Shown here: piece by piece, positions 17,078 to 27,228 of the stretch
Layout of the letters: each line of letters opens with the position of its first letter
How positions within the stretch are numbered: the first letter of the stretch is position 1
Assembly (NCBI RefSeq): GCF_000735605.1
Contig: NZ_JPKG01000024.1
Location: forward strand, 62,001-126,000
Direction: 5' to 3'
Length of the DNA: 64,000 nt
Origin: Allobosea sp. LC85
Lineage (GTDB): Bacteria; Pseudomonadota; Alphaproteobacteria; Rhizobiales; Beijerinckiaceae
Program-made: the position numbers and the translations under genes
The notes under the pieces: generated by a model
What the model was told of the DNA's origin: nothing
The model's database searches: none
Seen by the model: only the letters and a program-made list of their open reading frames with translations

Positions 17078-18879
17078 CACAGCCTCCCCTCCACGCTCAA
17101 CGGCTTGGGCTGGGTGCTCGAAACGCTGCCCCTCCGCATCGACGCAACGGTTCCGATCGTCTTGGGGAGGACCTCGGACGGATGTCCGAACGCGACCTGA
17201 ACTCCGTTTCTCAGGAAGAGAAGGTGATCCGCGACGGCGAAGAGGCGAACCCGGTGCGTGACGATGACCAATGTCAGACCTCGCGCCCTGGCATCGTTGA
17301 TCGCGGAGCAAAGCGCTTCCTCTCCCTCTGGATCCAGATTGGAGTTGGGTTCGTCGAGGAGGATCAGGCGACGGTCGCCGAAGAGCGCACGAGCCAATGC
17401 GATTCTCTGGCGCTGCCCGCCGGAAAGCCGAACTCCATCCCGGCCGATTTCGGTCTCGTACCCTTTCGGAAGCGACAGGATCATCTCGTGGGCGTTCGCA
17501 TACTTTGCAGCCGCGATGACATCGTCATCCGTTGCGGTCTCCTCGAAACCGGCGATTGCGTCGGCCACAGTGTCTCCGAACAACTCCACGTCCTGCGGCA
17601 GGTATCCGACATAGCGCCCGAGCTGATCCGGATCCCAATCCGACAGCGAGGCTCCATCCAGTCGCACCACGCCGTGAGAAGGCCGGTCCAGCCCCGCGAT
17701 CAAGCGCAGGAGTGTCGATTTTCCCGCACCCGTCGGTCCGCTGATGATGACGACCTTCGCGGGGAGGCAACAGAAGTCGATCCCTTTCAAAACCAGCCTG
17801 TTTGTGCCCTGGGCACGCATGCCGACCCCCTCGATGCCGAGTGTTCCGGATGGCGGTGGCAAGAGCGTCCTTCGGCGCATGCCCAGGACAGGAACAATCA
17901 CGCCGCTCAGCTGGCTCCAGGCATCCCGCGCCGAAACCAGTGACTGCAACCCCGAGACGAGATGCTCCATTGGCGCCAGCGTGCGGCTGATCATGATGGA
18001 GCTCGCCATCATGCTGCCGGTGAAGACTTCATTCTGCAGGACGAGCCAGGCTCCGGCACCAATCGCGAGAACCTGCAGAACGACTCGGAGCAGGCGCCCG
18101 ATCGCCGCGATCAAGGCGATCCTCTCGCTCGCCCGGACGGCAGGTGCCAGGGCCTGATCATTGAGCCGGAGAAACTCACCGATGGCGCCGCTTGTCCACC
18201 CCATTGCCCGGATCAGGTTGGGATGTCGCACGATGGTGTCGAGACTTTGCTGCGCGCGGCTTGCGGCGCCAGAAGCCCTTGTCATTTCCCGTCGCGCTAC
18301 ACGGCCGCTCAGGATGGCCAAGAGCAAGAGGATTATTCCGCCCGAAACGGCGATCGAGCCAAATACGGGGTGAATATAATAAAGAACAAGAACGAACAGG
18401 GGTATGAACGGCGCATCGACCAACGTTGTTATCGTACCGCCTGAGATGAAATTCTTGAGCTCGCGCAACCTCACCATGTCATGCGCACCACTCTCAGCAC
18501 TTCGCGCTGGATCGTAAATCGAAGCTCTCAGCACCAGCGGAGCGATCTGCTGTTCAAAACCAACTGCGTAGCGGCTGAGCAGCCGATACCGAATGATGTC
18601 GAAGCAAGCGCTGAACCCGAGAGCGGCAAGCGTCAAAACTGTCAGGCCGAGAAGCGTATCGATGCTTCCGCTGGTAATGACCCGGTCGAAGACCTGAATT
18701 GTGTAGAATGGGACGACCACCAGCAGGGAGTTGACCAGCACGCTGAAGGCAATGACCCACGCGAATATCTGCGACCCCGGAATGAGCCTGAAGAGCGTTC
18801 GCCCTGCCACGGCCGCCATCGCGGGGTCGATTGTCGTACGGAACGCCGAAGTCCTACGGCTTGCCGACGCGTGCGACAT
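17077..18879 (-). CDS. Type I secretion ABC transporter (PrtD/HasD/LapB class)
   Basis: A 600-residue fused membrane and ATPase exporter. There are about six membrane segments in residues 30-300, then Walker A GPTGAGKST (381-389), signature LSGGQRQR (485-492) and Walker B LILLDEP (506-511). There is no N-terminal C39 peptidase domain, as in RTX exporters that recognise an uncleaved C-terminal signal. Placement directly after the RTX gene makes that protein its likely substrate. Confidence 0.92.
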   Translation of the reverse strand: MSHASASRRTSAFRTTIDPAMAAVAGRTLFRLIPGSQIFAWVIAFSVLVNSLLVVVPFYTIQVFDRVITSGSIDTLLGLTVLTLAALGFSACFDIIRYRLLSRYAVGFEQQIAPLVLRASIYDPARSAESGAHDMVRLRELKNFISGGTITTLVDAPFIPLFVLVLYYIHPVFGSIAVSGGIILLLLAILSGRVARREMTRASGAASRAQQSLDTIVRHPNLIRAMGWTSGAIGEFLRLNDQALAPAVRASERIALIAAIGRLLRVVLQVLAIGAGAWLVLQNEVFTGSMMASSIMISRTLAPMEHLVSGLQSLVSARDAWSQLSGVIVPVLGMRRRTLLPPPSGTLGIEGVGMRAQGTNRLVLKGIDFCCLPAKVVIISGPTGAGKSTLLRLIAGLDRPSHGVVRLDGASLSDWDPDQLGRYVGYLPQDVELFGDTVADAIAGFEETATDDDVIAAAKYANAHEMILSLPKGYETEIGRDGVRLSGGQRQRIALARALFGDRRLILLDEPNSNLDPEGEEALCSAINDARARGLTLVIVTHRVRLFAVADHLLFLRNGVQVAFGHPSEVLPKTIGTVASMRRGSVSSTQPKPLSVEGRL

Positions 18880-19032
18880 TGCTTCCTAACCAAGCTGAAG
18901 CCGGATGACACGAAATGGGAAACACGACGGTGCCCCCCATTCCATGTCCGTAGTGGTCTCTCGTTGAAGGCTCTCAGAGCAGGGTCGACGCGCTTCACCT
19001 CCACCCTGCCCTTTGGAAAGCAGACTACTTGC

Positions 19033-19064
19033 GATGGGCAGCGCAACCCGACCCGTTGCCCATC
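19033..19064 (-). terminator. Intercistronic hairpin just after the RTX stop codon
   Basis: GATGGGCA at 19033-19040 is exactly complementary to TGCCCATC at 19057-19064, with a 16-base GC-rich loop. It begins 9 bases downstream of the RTX stop codon and lies in the 193-base gap before the exporter gene. There is no T-run, so it is more likely an attenuator or mRNA-stabilising hairpin than a full terminator. It would allow far more RTX protein than exporter to be made, as in other RTX operons. Confidence 0.45.
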
Positions 19065-19072
19065 AGTCTCCG

Positions 19073-22000
19073 TCAAACCAGCTGAACGGCATCATATCCC
19101 GCCAGCTCATTGATGTCCGCGATTGAGTCGAGAGTGAGGGGATCTGGCAGTCCGCTGGTCACACCATCCAGCACGATCGACCCAAAGGCGAAGGTCAGCG
19201 TCGTGTCGACGCCGTCATCGACGACCGTGACGTCGGTCGCTTCATCGAAGTCATCCGCAACGTCGATGACGACCGTGTCCTCGTCCGCAAAGGTCAGATC
19301 GGTGACCTCATCGGCACCAAACTCGGCACCATCGCCGACAAAGGAGAAGGTCTCGGTGCCAGCCCCACCGGTCAGCACGTCATCGCCCTCGCCACCGACG
19401 AGCAGGTCATCGCCGTCGCCACCGTCGAGCGTATCGTTTCCGGCATCGCCGAACAGCTCATCGTCGCCGGCGCCGCCAGTGAGCGCGTCGTCGCCGTCGC
19501 CTCCGGAAAGGGAGTCGGCACCGCCGCCTCCATTCATCGTGTCGTCGTCAGCACCGCCGCTCATGACATCGGCACCGTCACCCCCCTCCATCAGGTCAAG
19601 TCCGGCTCCTCCATCCATCACATCGGCGCCGGCGCCGCCATCGATCGTGTCGTCGCCATCGCCGCCAGTCAGCGTATCGGCGCCAGCATCGCCGGACAGC
19701 AGGTCGTTGCCTTCGCCGCCATCGATCACATCATTGCCAGCTCCGCCGGTGATCGTGTCGTCGCCGGCATCACCATTCAGGACGTCGGCGCCGTCTCCAC
19801 CGTCGATCGTGTCGTTACCGTCGCCGCCGCTGATCTCATCCGCGCCTGCATCACCGGAAAGCTGATCGTCGTCGGCGCCGCCGTCGATGAGATCATTGCC
19901 GGCGCCGCCGGTGATCGTATCCAGGCCATCGCCGCCGGACAGCTCGTCGCCACCCGCGCCCCCATCGATCACATCGTCTCCGGCGTCCCCCAGGATCGTG
20001 TCTGCCCCGCCTTCGCCGCTGAGCGTGTCCGCACCGTCTCCGCCCGACACCGTGTCAGCGCCCGCGCCGGCCAGAACGACGTCGTCGCCCGCCCCGCCAT
20101 CGATCGTGTCGGCACCGTCTCCGCCTTCGATCGTGTCATTGCCGTCGCCGCCAGTGATCGCGTCCAGCCCGGCGCCCCCGAAGAGCAGGTCGTCTCCGCT
20201 GCCGCCATCGATGACGTCATTTCCGTTGTCGCCGTTGATGGTGTCGTCGTCATCGCCACCGGAGAGTTCGTCCGCACCGGCACCGCCGGTGATCGTGTCA
20301 TCTCCCGCATCCCCGGAAATGACGTCCGCACCGCCTTCTCCGCTGAGAGTGTCGGCCCCGTCTCCGCCAGTCACCGTGTCGGCCCCGGCTCCAGCCAGAA
20401 CGACATCGTCCCCTGCGCCACCATCGATCGTGTCGTCCCCGTTACCGCCCAACAACACATCATCGCCGTCGCCGCCTGCGAGGGTGTCGTCTCCGGCTCC
20501 GCCGTCCACGACATCATCACCTTCATCTCCCTGGACCGTATCGTCACCGGCCTCGCCGAACAGGAGGTCGTCTCCAGCGCCGCCATTGACGACATCATCG
20601 TCGCCGCCGCCATGGATCTCGTCATTTCCGGCATCGCCGGAGAGGGTGTCGAAGCCGGCGGCGCCGTTCATCAGATCATCGCCATCGCCACCGACCATGA
20701 CATCATCGCCGTCGCCGCCCTCGAGTTCGTCGTCATCGGCACCGCCATCGATGGCGTCATCGCCTTCACCACCCTCGATGCTGTCATTTCCAGCATCGCC
20801 GGCGAGCGTGTCGTTTCCGGCCGCTCCAAGGATCACGTCGTCGCCATCACCACCGGTTATGGTGTCGTCGCCGTCGCCACCATCGAGCGTGTCGTCATCG
20901 GCACCACCGTCGATCACGTCATTGCCTTCGCCACCCTCGATGCTGTCATTTCCAGCATCGCCGGAGAGCGTGTCGTTGCCGGCGGCTCCGAGGATCACGT
21001 CGTCGCCATCGCCACCGGTTACGGTGTCGTCGCCGTCGCCACCATCAAGCGTGTCGTCGTCCGCACCACCGTCGATCACGTCATCGCCTTCGCCACCCTC
21101 GATGCTGTCATTTCCAGCATCGCCGGAGAGCGTGTCGTTGCCGGCCGCTCCAAGGATCACGTCATCGCCATCGCCACCGGTTACGGTGTCGTCGCCGTCG
21201 CCGCCGTCGATGGTGTCATCGCCTTCACCACCCTCGATGCTGTCATTTCCAGCGTCGCCGGAGAGCGCGTCATTGCCGGCCCCGCCGAGGATCGTGTCGG
21301 CTCCGTCGCCTCCGGTTACGGTGTCATCGCCGTCGCCGCCATCGAGCGTGTCATCGCCCTCGCCACCATCGATCGTGTCATCGTCTTCGCCGCCTTCGAT
21401 GCTGTCATTTCCAGCATCGCCGGAGAGCGTGTCATTGCCGGCCCCGCCGAGGATCACGTCATCGCCATCACCACCGGTTACGGTGTCGTCGCCGTCGCCG
21501 CCATCAATCGTGTCGTCGTCGGCACCACCGTCGATGACGTCGTCGCCTTCGCCACCCTCGATGCTGTCATTTCCGGCGTCGCCGGAGAGCGTGTCATCGC
21601 CGGCCGCTCCGAGGATCACGTCGTCGCCATCACCACCGGTTATGGTGTCGTCGCCGTCGCCGCCATCGAGCGTGTCATCGCCCTCGCCACCGTCGATGAC
21701 GTCATCGCCTTCGCCGCCCTCGATGCTGTCGTTTCCAGCGTCGCCGGAGAGCGTATCGTTGCCAGCCGCGCCGAGGATCACGTCGTCGCCATCGCCACCG
21801 GTTACGGTGTCATCACCGTCGCCGCCATCAATCGTGTCGTCGTCGGCGCCACCGTCGATGGCGTCATCGCCTTCGCCGCCCTCGATGCTGTCATTTCCAG
21901 CATCGCCGGCCAGCGTGTCGTTGCCGGCCCCGCCGAGGATCGTGTCGTCGCCGTCACCACCGGTTACGGTGTCATCTCCCTCGCCGCCATCGAGCGTGTC

Positions 22001-23494
22001 GTCGCCCTCGCCACCATCGATCACGTCATCGCCTTCGCCACCCTCGATGCTGTCATTTCCAGCATCGCCGGCCAGCGTGTCGTTGCCGGCTCCGCCGAGG
22101 ATTTCGTCATCGCCTTCGCCACCGGATGCGGTGTCATCGCCATCGCCGCCATCGATGCTGTCATTTCCAGCGTCGCCGGAGAGCGTGTCATCGCCGGCCG
22201 CTCCGAGGATCACGTCGTCGCCATCACCACCGGTTACGGTGTCGTCGCCCTCGCCGCCATCGAGCGTGTCGTCGCCCTCGCCACCATCGATCACGTCATC
22301 GCCTTCGCCACCCTCGATGCTGTCATTTCCAGCATCGCCGGCCAGCGTGTCGTTGCCGGCTCCGCCGAGGATTTCGTCGTCGCCATCTCCACCGGATGCG
22401 GTGTCATCGCCGTCGCCGCCATCGATGCTGTCATCTCCAGCGTCGCCGGAGAGCGTGTCATCGCCGGCATCGCCGGCCAGGACGTCGTTGCCGATACCGC
22501 CACTGATCGTGTCGTTTCCGTCACCGCCGTTGACCTCGTCCGCACCGGCATCGCCGGAGAGCTCATCATCATCGGCGCCACCATCGATGACATCATCGCC
22601 TGTACCGCCACTGATCGTATCCAGGCCGTCGCCACCGACGAGCTGGTCCGCGCCGGCATCGCCGTCGATCACGTCATCGCCGGCGTCTCCGGAAATCGCG
22701 TCGTCGCCGATGCCGCCGCTGATCGTGTCGTTTCCGTCACCACCGTTGATCCCGTCCTCACCAGCATCGCCGGAAAGCTGATCGTCATCGGCGCCACCAT
22801 CGATGACATCATCACCTGCACCGCCGCTGATCGTATCCAGGCCATCGCCGCCAAGGAGCTGGTCCGCGCCGGCATCGCCGTCGATCACGTCATCGCCAGC
22901 ATCTCCGGAGACGGTGTCGTCGCCACGGCCGCCACTGATCGTGTCGTTGCCGTCGCCTCCGTTGATTTCATCATTACCAGCATCGCCGGAGAGCTGGTCG
23001 TCACCGGCACCACCGTCGATGACGTCGTTGCCGATGCCGCCGCTGATCGTGTCGAGGCCATCGCCACCAAGGAGCTCATCCTGACCCGCGCCGCCATCGA
23101 TCTCGTCATCGCCGGCTCCGCCATCGATGATGTCATTGCCGGCTCCACCATCGATGCTGTCATTGCCATCGCCGCCGGAAAGGTCGTCATTCCCGGCATT
23201 GCCGTCGATGACATCGTCACCACCACCACCGGACGCGGTGTCATCACCGCCGCCGCCACTGATCGTGTCGTTGCCATCATCGCCAAAGAGCGTGTCGTCG
23301 CCCGCATCGCCAAAGAGGGTGTCGTCACCCAGGAGCCCGACAACGAGGTCGTCCCCGGCGTTTCCGTGCAGAACGTTGTCGACGTCCGTGCCGAGTATCG
23401 TGTCGTCGCCGGCATTGCCGTTCGCGTCATCAAAACCCGGAATAAGTGCTAGATCGATAAGGTCGGGACCGTTTGTGCCCTGGAAAGTAGCCAT
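19073..23494 (-). CDS. Large RTX calcium-binding protein, type I secreted
   Basis: A 1473-residue, very acidic protein. From about residue 25 to 1380 it is an almost unbroken series of roughly 150 GGxGxDxux nonapeptides (typical units GGDGDDTIT and GDAGNDSIE), which fold into calcium-binding beta-rolls outside the cell. The N-terminus ([23 protein letters not shown]) has no Sec or Tat signal. The last 90 residues ([13 protein letters not shown] onward) are non-repetitive and acidic and end DAVQLV, fitting a C-terminal type I secretion signal. No enzyme, adhesin or immunoglobulin-like domain is visible, which is unusual for this family. The exporter genes follow. AGAGGGAGG upstream is a good ribosome site. 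Confidence 0.9.
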   Translation of the reverse strand: MATFQGTNGPDLIDLALIPGFDDANGNAGDDTILGTDVDNVLHGNAGDDLVVGLLGDDTLFGDAGDDTLFGDDGNDTISGGGGDDTASGGGGDDVIDGNAGNDDLSGGDGNDSIDGGAGNDIIDGGAGDDEIDGGAGQDELLGGDGLDTISGGIGNDVIDGGAGDDQLSGDAGNDEINGGDGNDTISGGRGDDTVSGDAGDDVIDGDAGADQLLGGDGLDTISGGAGDDVIDGGADDDQLSGDAGEDGINGGDGNDTISGGIGDDAISGDAGDDVIDGDAGADQLVGGDGLDTISGGTGDDVIDGGADDDELSGDAGADEVNGGDGNDTISGGIGNDVLAGDAGDDTLSGDAGDDSIDGGDGDDTASGGDGDDEILGGAGNDTLAGDAGNDSIEGGEGDDVIDGGEGDDTLDGGEGDDTVTGGDGDDVILGAAGDDTLSGDAGNDSIDGGDGDDTASGGEGDDEILGGAGNDTLAGDAGNDSIEGGEGDDVIDGGEGDDTLDGGEGDDTVTGGDGDDTILGGAGNDTLAGDAGNDSIEGGEGDDAIDGGADDDTIDGGDGDDTVTGGDGDDVILGAAGNDTLSGDAGNDSIEGGEGDDVIDGGEGDDTLDGGDGDDTITGGDGDDVILGAAGDDTLSGDAGNDSIEGGEGDDVIDGGADDDTIDGGDGDDTVTGGDGDDVILGGAGNDTLSGDAGNDSIEGGEDDDTIDGGEGDDTLDGGDGDDTVTGGDGADTILGGAGNDALSGDAGNDSIEGGEGDDTIDGGDGDDTVTGGDGDDVILGAAGNDTLSGDAGNDSIEGGEGDDVIDGGADDDTLDGGDGDDTVTGGDGDDVILGAAGNDTLSGDAGNDSIEGGEGNDVIDGGADDDTLDGGDGDDTITGGDGDDVILGAAGNDTLAGDAGNDSIEGGEGDDAIDGGADDDELEGGDGDDVMVGGDGDDLMNGAAGFDTLSGDAGNDEIHGGGDDDVVNGGAGDDLLFGEAGDDTVQGDEGDDVVDGGAGDDTLAGGDGDDVLLGGNGDDTIDGGAGDDVVLAGAGADTVTGGDGADTLSGEGGADVISGDAGDDTITGGAGADELSGGDDDDTINGDNGNDVIDGGSGDDLLFGGAGLDAITGGDGNDTIEGGDGADTIDGGAGDDVVLAGAGADTVSGGDGADTLSGEGGADTILGDAGDDVIDGGAGGDELSGGDGLDTITGGAGNDLIDGGADDDQLSGDAGADEISGGDGNDTIDGGDGADVLNGDAGDDTITGGAGNDVIDGGEGNDLLSGDAGADTLTGGDGDDTIDGGAGADVMDGGAGLDLMEGGDGADVMSGGADDDTMNGGGGADSLSGGDGDDALTGGAGDDELFGDAGNDTLDGGDGDDLLVGGEGDDVLTGGAGTETFSFVGDGAEFGADEVTDLTFADEDTVVIDVADDFDEATDVTVVDDGVDTTLTFAFGSIVLDGVTSGLPDPLTLDSIADINELAGYDAVQLV
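20770..22480 (-). repeat. 162-bp higher-order tandem repeat inside the RTX gene
   Basis: Six consecutive nonapeptides (54 residues, 162 bp) form a second-level unit beginning [12 protein letters not shown] count ten [11 protein letters not shown] units. The matching DNA word CTCGATGCTGTC recurs at steps of 162 bases (for example near 20774, 20936, 21098), with one shortened 135-base step (21098 to 21233). The copies are nearly identical at DNA level, implying recent duplication or gene conversion. A less regular 72-residue unit ([17 protein letters not shown] type) lies nearer the N-terminus. Confidence 0.8.
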
Positions 23495-24125
23495 ACCTGG
23501 CCTCCCTCTGGTCTTTCCAGGTCGCGGATCGCAGAGGCCAGCTGTCAGCAGGGCGCAAGGGATCGACCTGGACTTACCGCGCCGAAGCTAGAGAAGGCCT
23601 GCCACTTTCATAATCCCCATTTGGTGACAGAAATGCAGGCCTCCGAGGCCAGGGAAATGCGCCGCAAACGGGCAAATCAGATCCGCAACAAGCATTTGAA
23701 ATAGCGATAGAATTTGCCATTTACGGCGGCCACGGAGCGTGGTCGTGAGATCGCCCCCGATGCTCCCCTTCGCTCAAGCCCCAAACTCTGTCAGGATGTT
23801 TCCCGACCGAGGGGCTCGAAGCCCTCGTGAGCGAGATCGATTGGCGCTATCCTCCACCTGTGCGCGACCGTCATCCGGCTCGGGCGCGCCTATGGCACGA
23901 AGGCTCGTGAGATGCTGGCTGGTGTCGAAGGCAGAGTGAGCCCGTGCCGGTATCCCGGCACCGAACTCAGCGTGCGCGTCGGCATGTTCATCAGAACTCA
24001 AAGGCCGCCGCGCGCAGCGCCCGTCGAAATCCACGGGCCGGCGGAAAAGCTGGCGCAGGCGCTCAACGCCTTCACACCCGAGGTCGTCATCCCCCTGTAA
24101 TCCAGGGGGCTTGAAGGAGGCTGGA
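23495..24125. other. Intergenic region between the RTX and glycerol-transporter operons
   Basis: About 630 bases separating divergent operons. The segment 23585-23740 is AT-richer and is the likely promoter zone for the RTX operon; it contains a small perfect inverted repeat GGCCTC-C-GAGGCC (23638-23650). From 23760 to 24110 short open frames exist in several phases (one ends in ALNAFTPEVVIPL next to the glpS start), but none shows a family I recognise. It may be a decayed gene. There is no tRNA and no clear attachment site. Confidence 0.4.
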
Positions 24126-25226
24126 GTGGGTCTTGTACTCGACAGGGTGCGTCGCGAGGTGGGGGCGGAAACCTATATCCACGAGACGAGCCTGCGGCTG
24201 AAGCCCGGCACGATGACCGTGCTGCTGGGCGCGACCCTGTCGGGCAAGACCTCGCTGATGCGCTTGATGGCGGGGCTCGACCGGCCGAGCGCGGGGCGCG
24301 TCCTCGTCGATGACGGCACGAGCGAAACCGATGTCACCGGTCTGGCCGTGCGGGAACGCTCGGTCGCCATGGTCTACCAGCAGTTCATCAACTACCCGAA
24401 CCTCACCGTCTTCGAGAACATCGCTTCGCCACTCCGGGTGAAAGGGCTGCCCAGGGCGGAGATCGAGAGCAAGGTCCGCGCGATGGCGCGGATGATGCAG
24501 CTCGAGTCCTTTCTGGAACAGATGCCGCTCAATCTTTCCGGCGGCCAGCAGCAGCGCACGGCCATGGCGCGCGCACTGATCAAGGGCGCCGATCTCGTCC
24601 TGCTCGACGAGCCGCTCGCCAATCTCGACTACAAGCTGCGCGAGGAATTGCGCGAAGAGTTGCCGAAGATCGTGCGCAGCTCCAAGGCGACGGTGGTCTA
24701 CGCGACGACGGAGCCCCAGGAGGCCCTGCTTCTCGGCGACTTTACCGCGACGCTCTGGCAGGGGCGCGTGACGCAGCATGGCCGAAGCGCGGAGGTCTAT
24801 CGCCGGCCGCTGGACCTGACCACGGCGCGTATCTTCTCCGACCCGCCACTCAACCTGCTGCCGGTCACGAAGCGTGGAGGGGACATTCTCCTGCCAGGCG
24901 GCACGGCCACTTCGGCAACCGGAGCACTCGCTGGGCTGACGGACGGCGAGTATCAGCTCGGCTTCCGCGCGCATCAGCTGACGCTGCATCGATCGGCTGG
25001 TCCCAGCCTCACGTTCGACGGCACGGTCACGGTCGCCGAGATCACCGGTTCGGAAAGTTTCGTTCATGTCGAGGCAACAGGTTCGCGTTGGGTTGCGCTC
25101 GTCCCCGGGGTGCAGGAGCTCGAACCCGGCGCGGCGGTCACGGTCCATGTCGATCCGGCCGGCGTCTTCGTCTTCGACCCCGCTGGCCGGCTCGCCCACG
25201 CCCCCGCCTTCCTCTCGGCAGCATGA
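24126..25226 (+). CDS. glpS: Glycerol ABC importer ATPase GlpS
   Basis: A 366-residue carbohydrate-type ATPase of the CUT1/GlpS group. It has Walker A GATLSGKT (35-42), Q-loop, a canonical signature LSGGQ (137-141), Walker B LVLLDEP (157-163) and a C-terminal TOBE-like domain. The H-loop position reads VYATTEPQEA, with Thr195 where His is usual. GTG at 24126 is chosen because AAGGAGG ends 5 bases upstream; an open-frame TTG lies at 24111. It pairs with GlpT and energises the GlpPQ permease of the sn-glycerol importer known from Rhizobium (glpSTPQV). Confidence 0.87.
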   Translation: MGLVLDRVRREVGAETYIHETSLRLKPGTMTVLLGATLSGKTSLMRLMAGLDRPSAGRVLVDDGTSETDVTGLAVRERSVAMVYQQFINYPNLTVFENIASPLRVKGLPRAEIESKVRAMARMMQLESFLEQMPLNLSGGQQQRTAMARALIKGADLVLLDEPLANLDYKLREELREELPKIVRSSKATVVYATTEPQEALLLGDFTATLWQGRVTQHGRSAEVYRRPLDLTTARIFSDPPLNLLPVTKRGGDILLPGGTATSATGALAGLTDGEYQLGFRAHQLTLHRSAGPSLTFDGTVTVAEITGSESFVHVEATGSRWVALVPGVQELEPGAAVTVHVDPAGVFVFDPAGRLAHAPAFLSAA

Positions 25227-25236
25227 GGTCAGGGCG

Positions 25237-26316
25237 ATGGCGCGCATCGAACTCTCCGACCTCGCCCATTCCTACAAGCAGGACGCCACGACGCCGGCCG
25301 ATTTCGCCCTGAAGCCGATGAACCTGACCTGGCGCCAGGGCGGCGCCTATGCGCTGCTCGGCCCCTCGGGCTGCGGCAAGACAACCTTGCTCAACATCAT
25401 CTCCGGCCTGCTGACGCCCTCGTATGGCCAGGTGCTGTTCGACGGGCGCGACGTCACCGGCTTGCCGACCGAACGGCGTAACATCGCCCAGGTCTTCCAG
25501 TTCCCGGTCGTCTACGACACGATGAGCATGTATGAGAACCTCGCCTTCCCGCTTCGTAACCGTGGCATGGCGGGCAACGCGGTCGATGCACGCGTGCGCG
25601 AGATCGCGGCACTGCTGGAGATGAGCGGCGATCTCGGCCGCAAGGCGCGCGGGCTCACTGCCGACGCCAAGCAGAAGATCTCGCTCGGCCGGGGGCTGGT
25701 CCGGCCCGATGTTGCAGCGATCCTGTTCGACGAGCCGCTGACCGTCATCGATCCGCAGCTGAAATGGGAATTGCGCTCGAAGCTCAAGGCACTGCACCGG
25801 GCGCTCGACGTCACTATGATCTATGTGACGCATGATCAGACCGAGGCGCTCACTTTCGCCGATACGGTCGTGGTGATGCATGACGGACGGGTGGTGCAGG
25901 CCGGGCGGCCGGACGAGCTCTTCGAGAAGCCGGCGCATACCTTCGTCGGCTATTTCATTGGCTCGCCGGGCATGAACGTGCTGCCAGCCACGATCGACGG
26001 CAACCGGGCCCATGTCGACGGCGCCGCGATCGGGCTCGGCCGCAGCTACGACATCCCCGCCGGCAAGCGTATCGAGATCGGCATCCGGCCCGAGTTTGCC
26101 AGCCTCGCGCGCGCCGGCGAGGGTCTGCCCGTCACTGTCGAGCGCATCGACGATCTCGGTCGCACCAGGCTGGCGCGCCTGCGCCTCGGCGGTCACCCCT
26201 TCGCGGCCGGCGTACCGGATGCGCTGAGCGACATCGGCAAGACCGCCGGGCTGATCCTTCAGCCCGGCCATGTTCATGTCTATGCCGATGGCGAACGCCT
26301 GGACGGGAGGGCATGA
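25237..26316 (+). CDS. glpT: Glycerol ABC importer ATPase GlpT
   Basis: A 359-residue ATPase with canonical Walker A GPSGCGKT (42-49), Walker B DE (165-166) and H-loop His199 (VTHDQTEAL). The signature region reads LTADAKQK (140-147) instead of LSGGQ. It therefore complements GlpS, which has the signature but lacks the His. It has a C-terminal TOBE-like domain. The gene starts 10 bases after the glpS stop and its stop overlaps glpP as ATGA. Not to be confused with the E. coli glycerol-3-phosphate antiporter GlpT. Confidence 0.87.
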   Translation: MARIELSDLAHSYKQDATTPADFALKPMNLTWRQGGAYALLGPSGCGKTTLLNIISGLLTPSYGQVLFDGRDVTGLPTERRNIAQVFQFPVVYDTMSMYENLAFPLRNRGMAGNAVDARVREIAALLEMSGDLGRKARGLTADAKQKISLGRGLVRPDVAAILFDEPLTVIDPQLKWELRSKLKALHRALDVTMIYVTHDQTEALTFADTVVVMHDGRVVQAGRPDELFEKPAHTFVGYFIGSPGMNVLPATIDGNRAHVDGAAIGLGRSYDIPAGKRIEIGIRPEFASLARAGEGLPVTVERIDDLGRTRLARLRLGGHPFAAGVPDALSDIGKTAGLILQPGHVHVYADGERLDGRA

Positions 26317-27218
26317 TGGACAAGCCGCACGACAACCGCGCCTGGTTGCTGGTCTTGCCGGTGCTCACCATCGTCGCCTTTTCGGCCGTGATCCCACTGA
26401 TGACGGTGGTGAACTATTCGGTGCAGGACACGTTCGGAAACAACCAGTTCTTCTGGAACGGCACCGGCTGGTTCAAGGAGCTGCTCGACCCCTCGAGCGA
26501 TCTAGGCGGACGGGTGCGCGACTCGCTCGGGCGCAATCTCGCCTTCTCCGCGATCATCCTTGCGATCGAGGTGCCGCTCGGCATCGCAGTCGCGCTCGCC
26601 ATGCCGCGCGAAGGCTGGAAGGTGGCGGCGACGCTGGTCCTGATGGCGATGCCGCTACTGGTGCCCTGGAACGTCGTTGGCACGATCTGGCAGGTTTTCG
26701 CGCGCGGCGATATCGGCCTTCTCGGCTACACGATCAACCGGCTCGGCATCGACTACAACTATGTCGCCGACCCGGTCGCCGCCTGGATCACCATCATCGT
26801 GATGGATGTCTGGCACTGGACCTCTTTGGTGGCTTTGCTCTGCTATGCCGGACTGAAATCGATCCCCGACGCCTATTACCAGGCGGCGCGGATCGATGGC
26901 GCCAGCCGCTGGGCGGTGTTCCGCTTCATCCAGCTGCCGAAGATGCGGCGCGTACTGATCATCGCCGTGCTGCTGCGCTTCATGGACTCGTTCATGATCT
27001 ACACCGAGCCCTTCGTCGTTACCGGCGGCGGGCCCGGCAACTCGACCACCTTCCTCTCGATCGAGCTGGTGAAGCTGGCGCTCGGGCAGTTCGACCTGGG
27101 CAAGGCCGCCGCGATGTCGATCGTCTACAACCTGATCATCCTCGCCGTGTGCTGGGTCTTCTACACGGTGATGACCAATCTCGACGTCGAGCGTCGGCGC
27201 CCGCCGGTGGATGCGTGA
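26313..27218 (+). CDS. glpP: Glycerol ABC importer permease GlpP
   Basis: A 301-residue permease of the CUT1 type with six predicted membrane segments and an EAA loop (YYQAARIDGASRWAVFRFIQLPKMRR). Two adjacent ATGs (26313 and 26316) can start it. It forms the channel with GlpQ. Confidence 0.88.
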   Translation: MMDKPHDNRAWLLVLPVLTIVAFSAVIPLMTVVNYSVQDTFGNNQFFWNGTGWFKELLDPSSDLGGRVRDSLGRNLAFSAIILAIEVPLGIAVALAMPREGWKVAATLVLMAMPLLVPWNVVGTIWQVFARGDIGLLGYTINRLGIDYNYVADPVAAWITIIVMDVWHWTSLVALLCYAGLKSIPDAYYQAARIDGASRWAVFRFIQLPKMRRVLIIAVLLRFMDSFMIYTEPFVVTGGGPGNSTTFLSIELVKLALGQFDLGKAAAMSIVYNLIILAVCWVFYTVMTNLDVERRRPPVDA

Positions 27219-27228
27219 GGTGCGGCCG

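Noticed and set aside
20770-22480. Regular DNA repeats that could suggest a CRISPR array or satellite
   Set aside because: Repeats are contiguous, in frame, 27 or 162 bases long and code for RTX nonapeptides; there are no unique spacers and no cas genes.
19887-23452. Long plus-strand open frames (964 and 946 residues) opposite the RTX gene
   Set aside because: They are antisense translations of the nonapeptide repeats (monotonous SPSPP or [10 protein letters not shown] strings) and have no ribosome site or family; the minus-strand RTX reading is clearly real.
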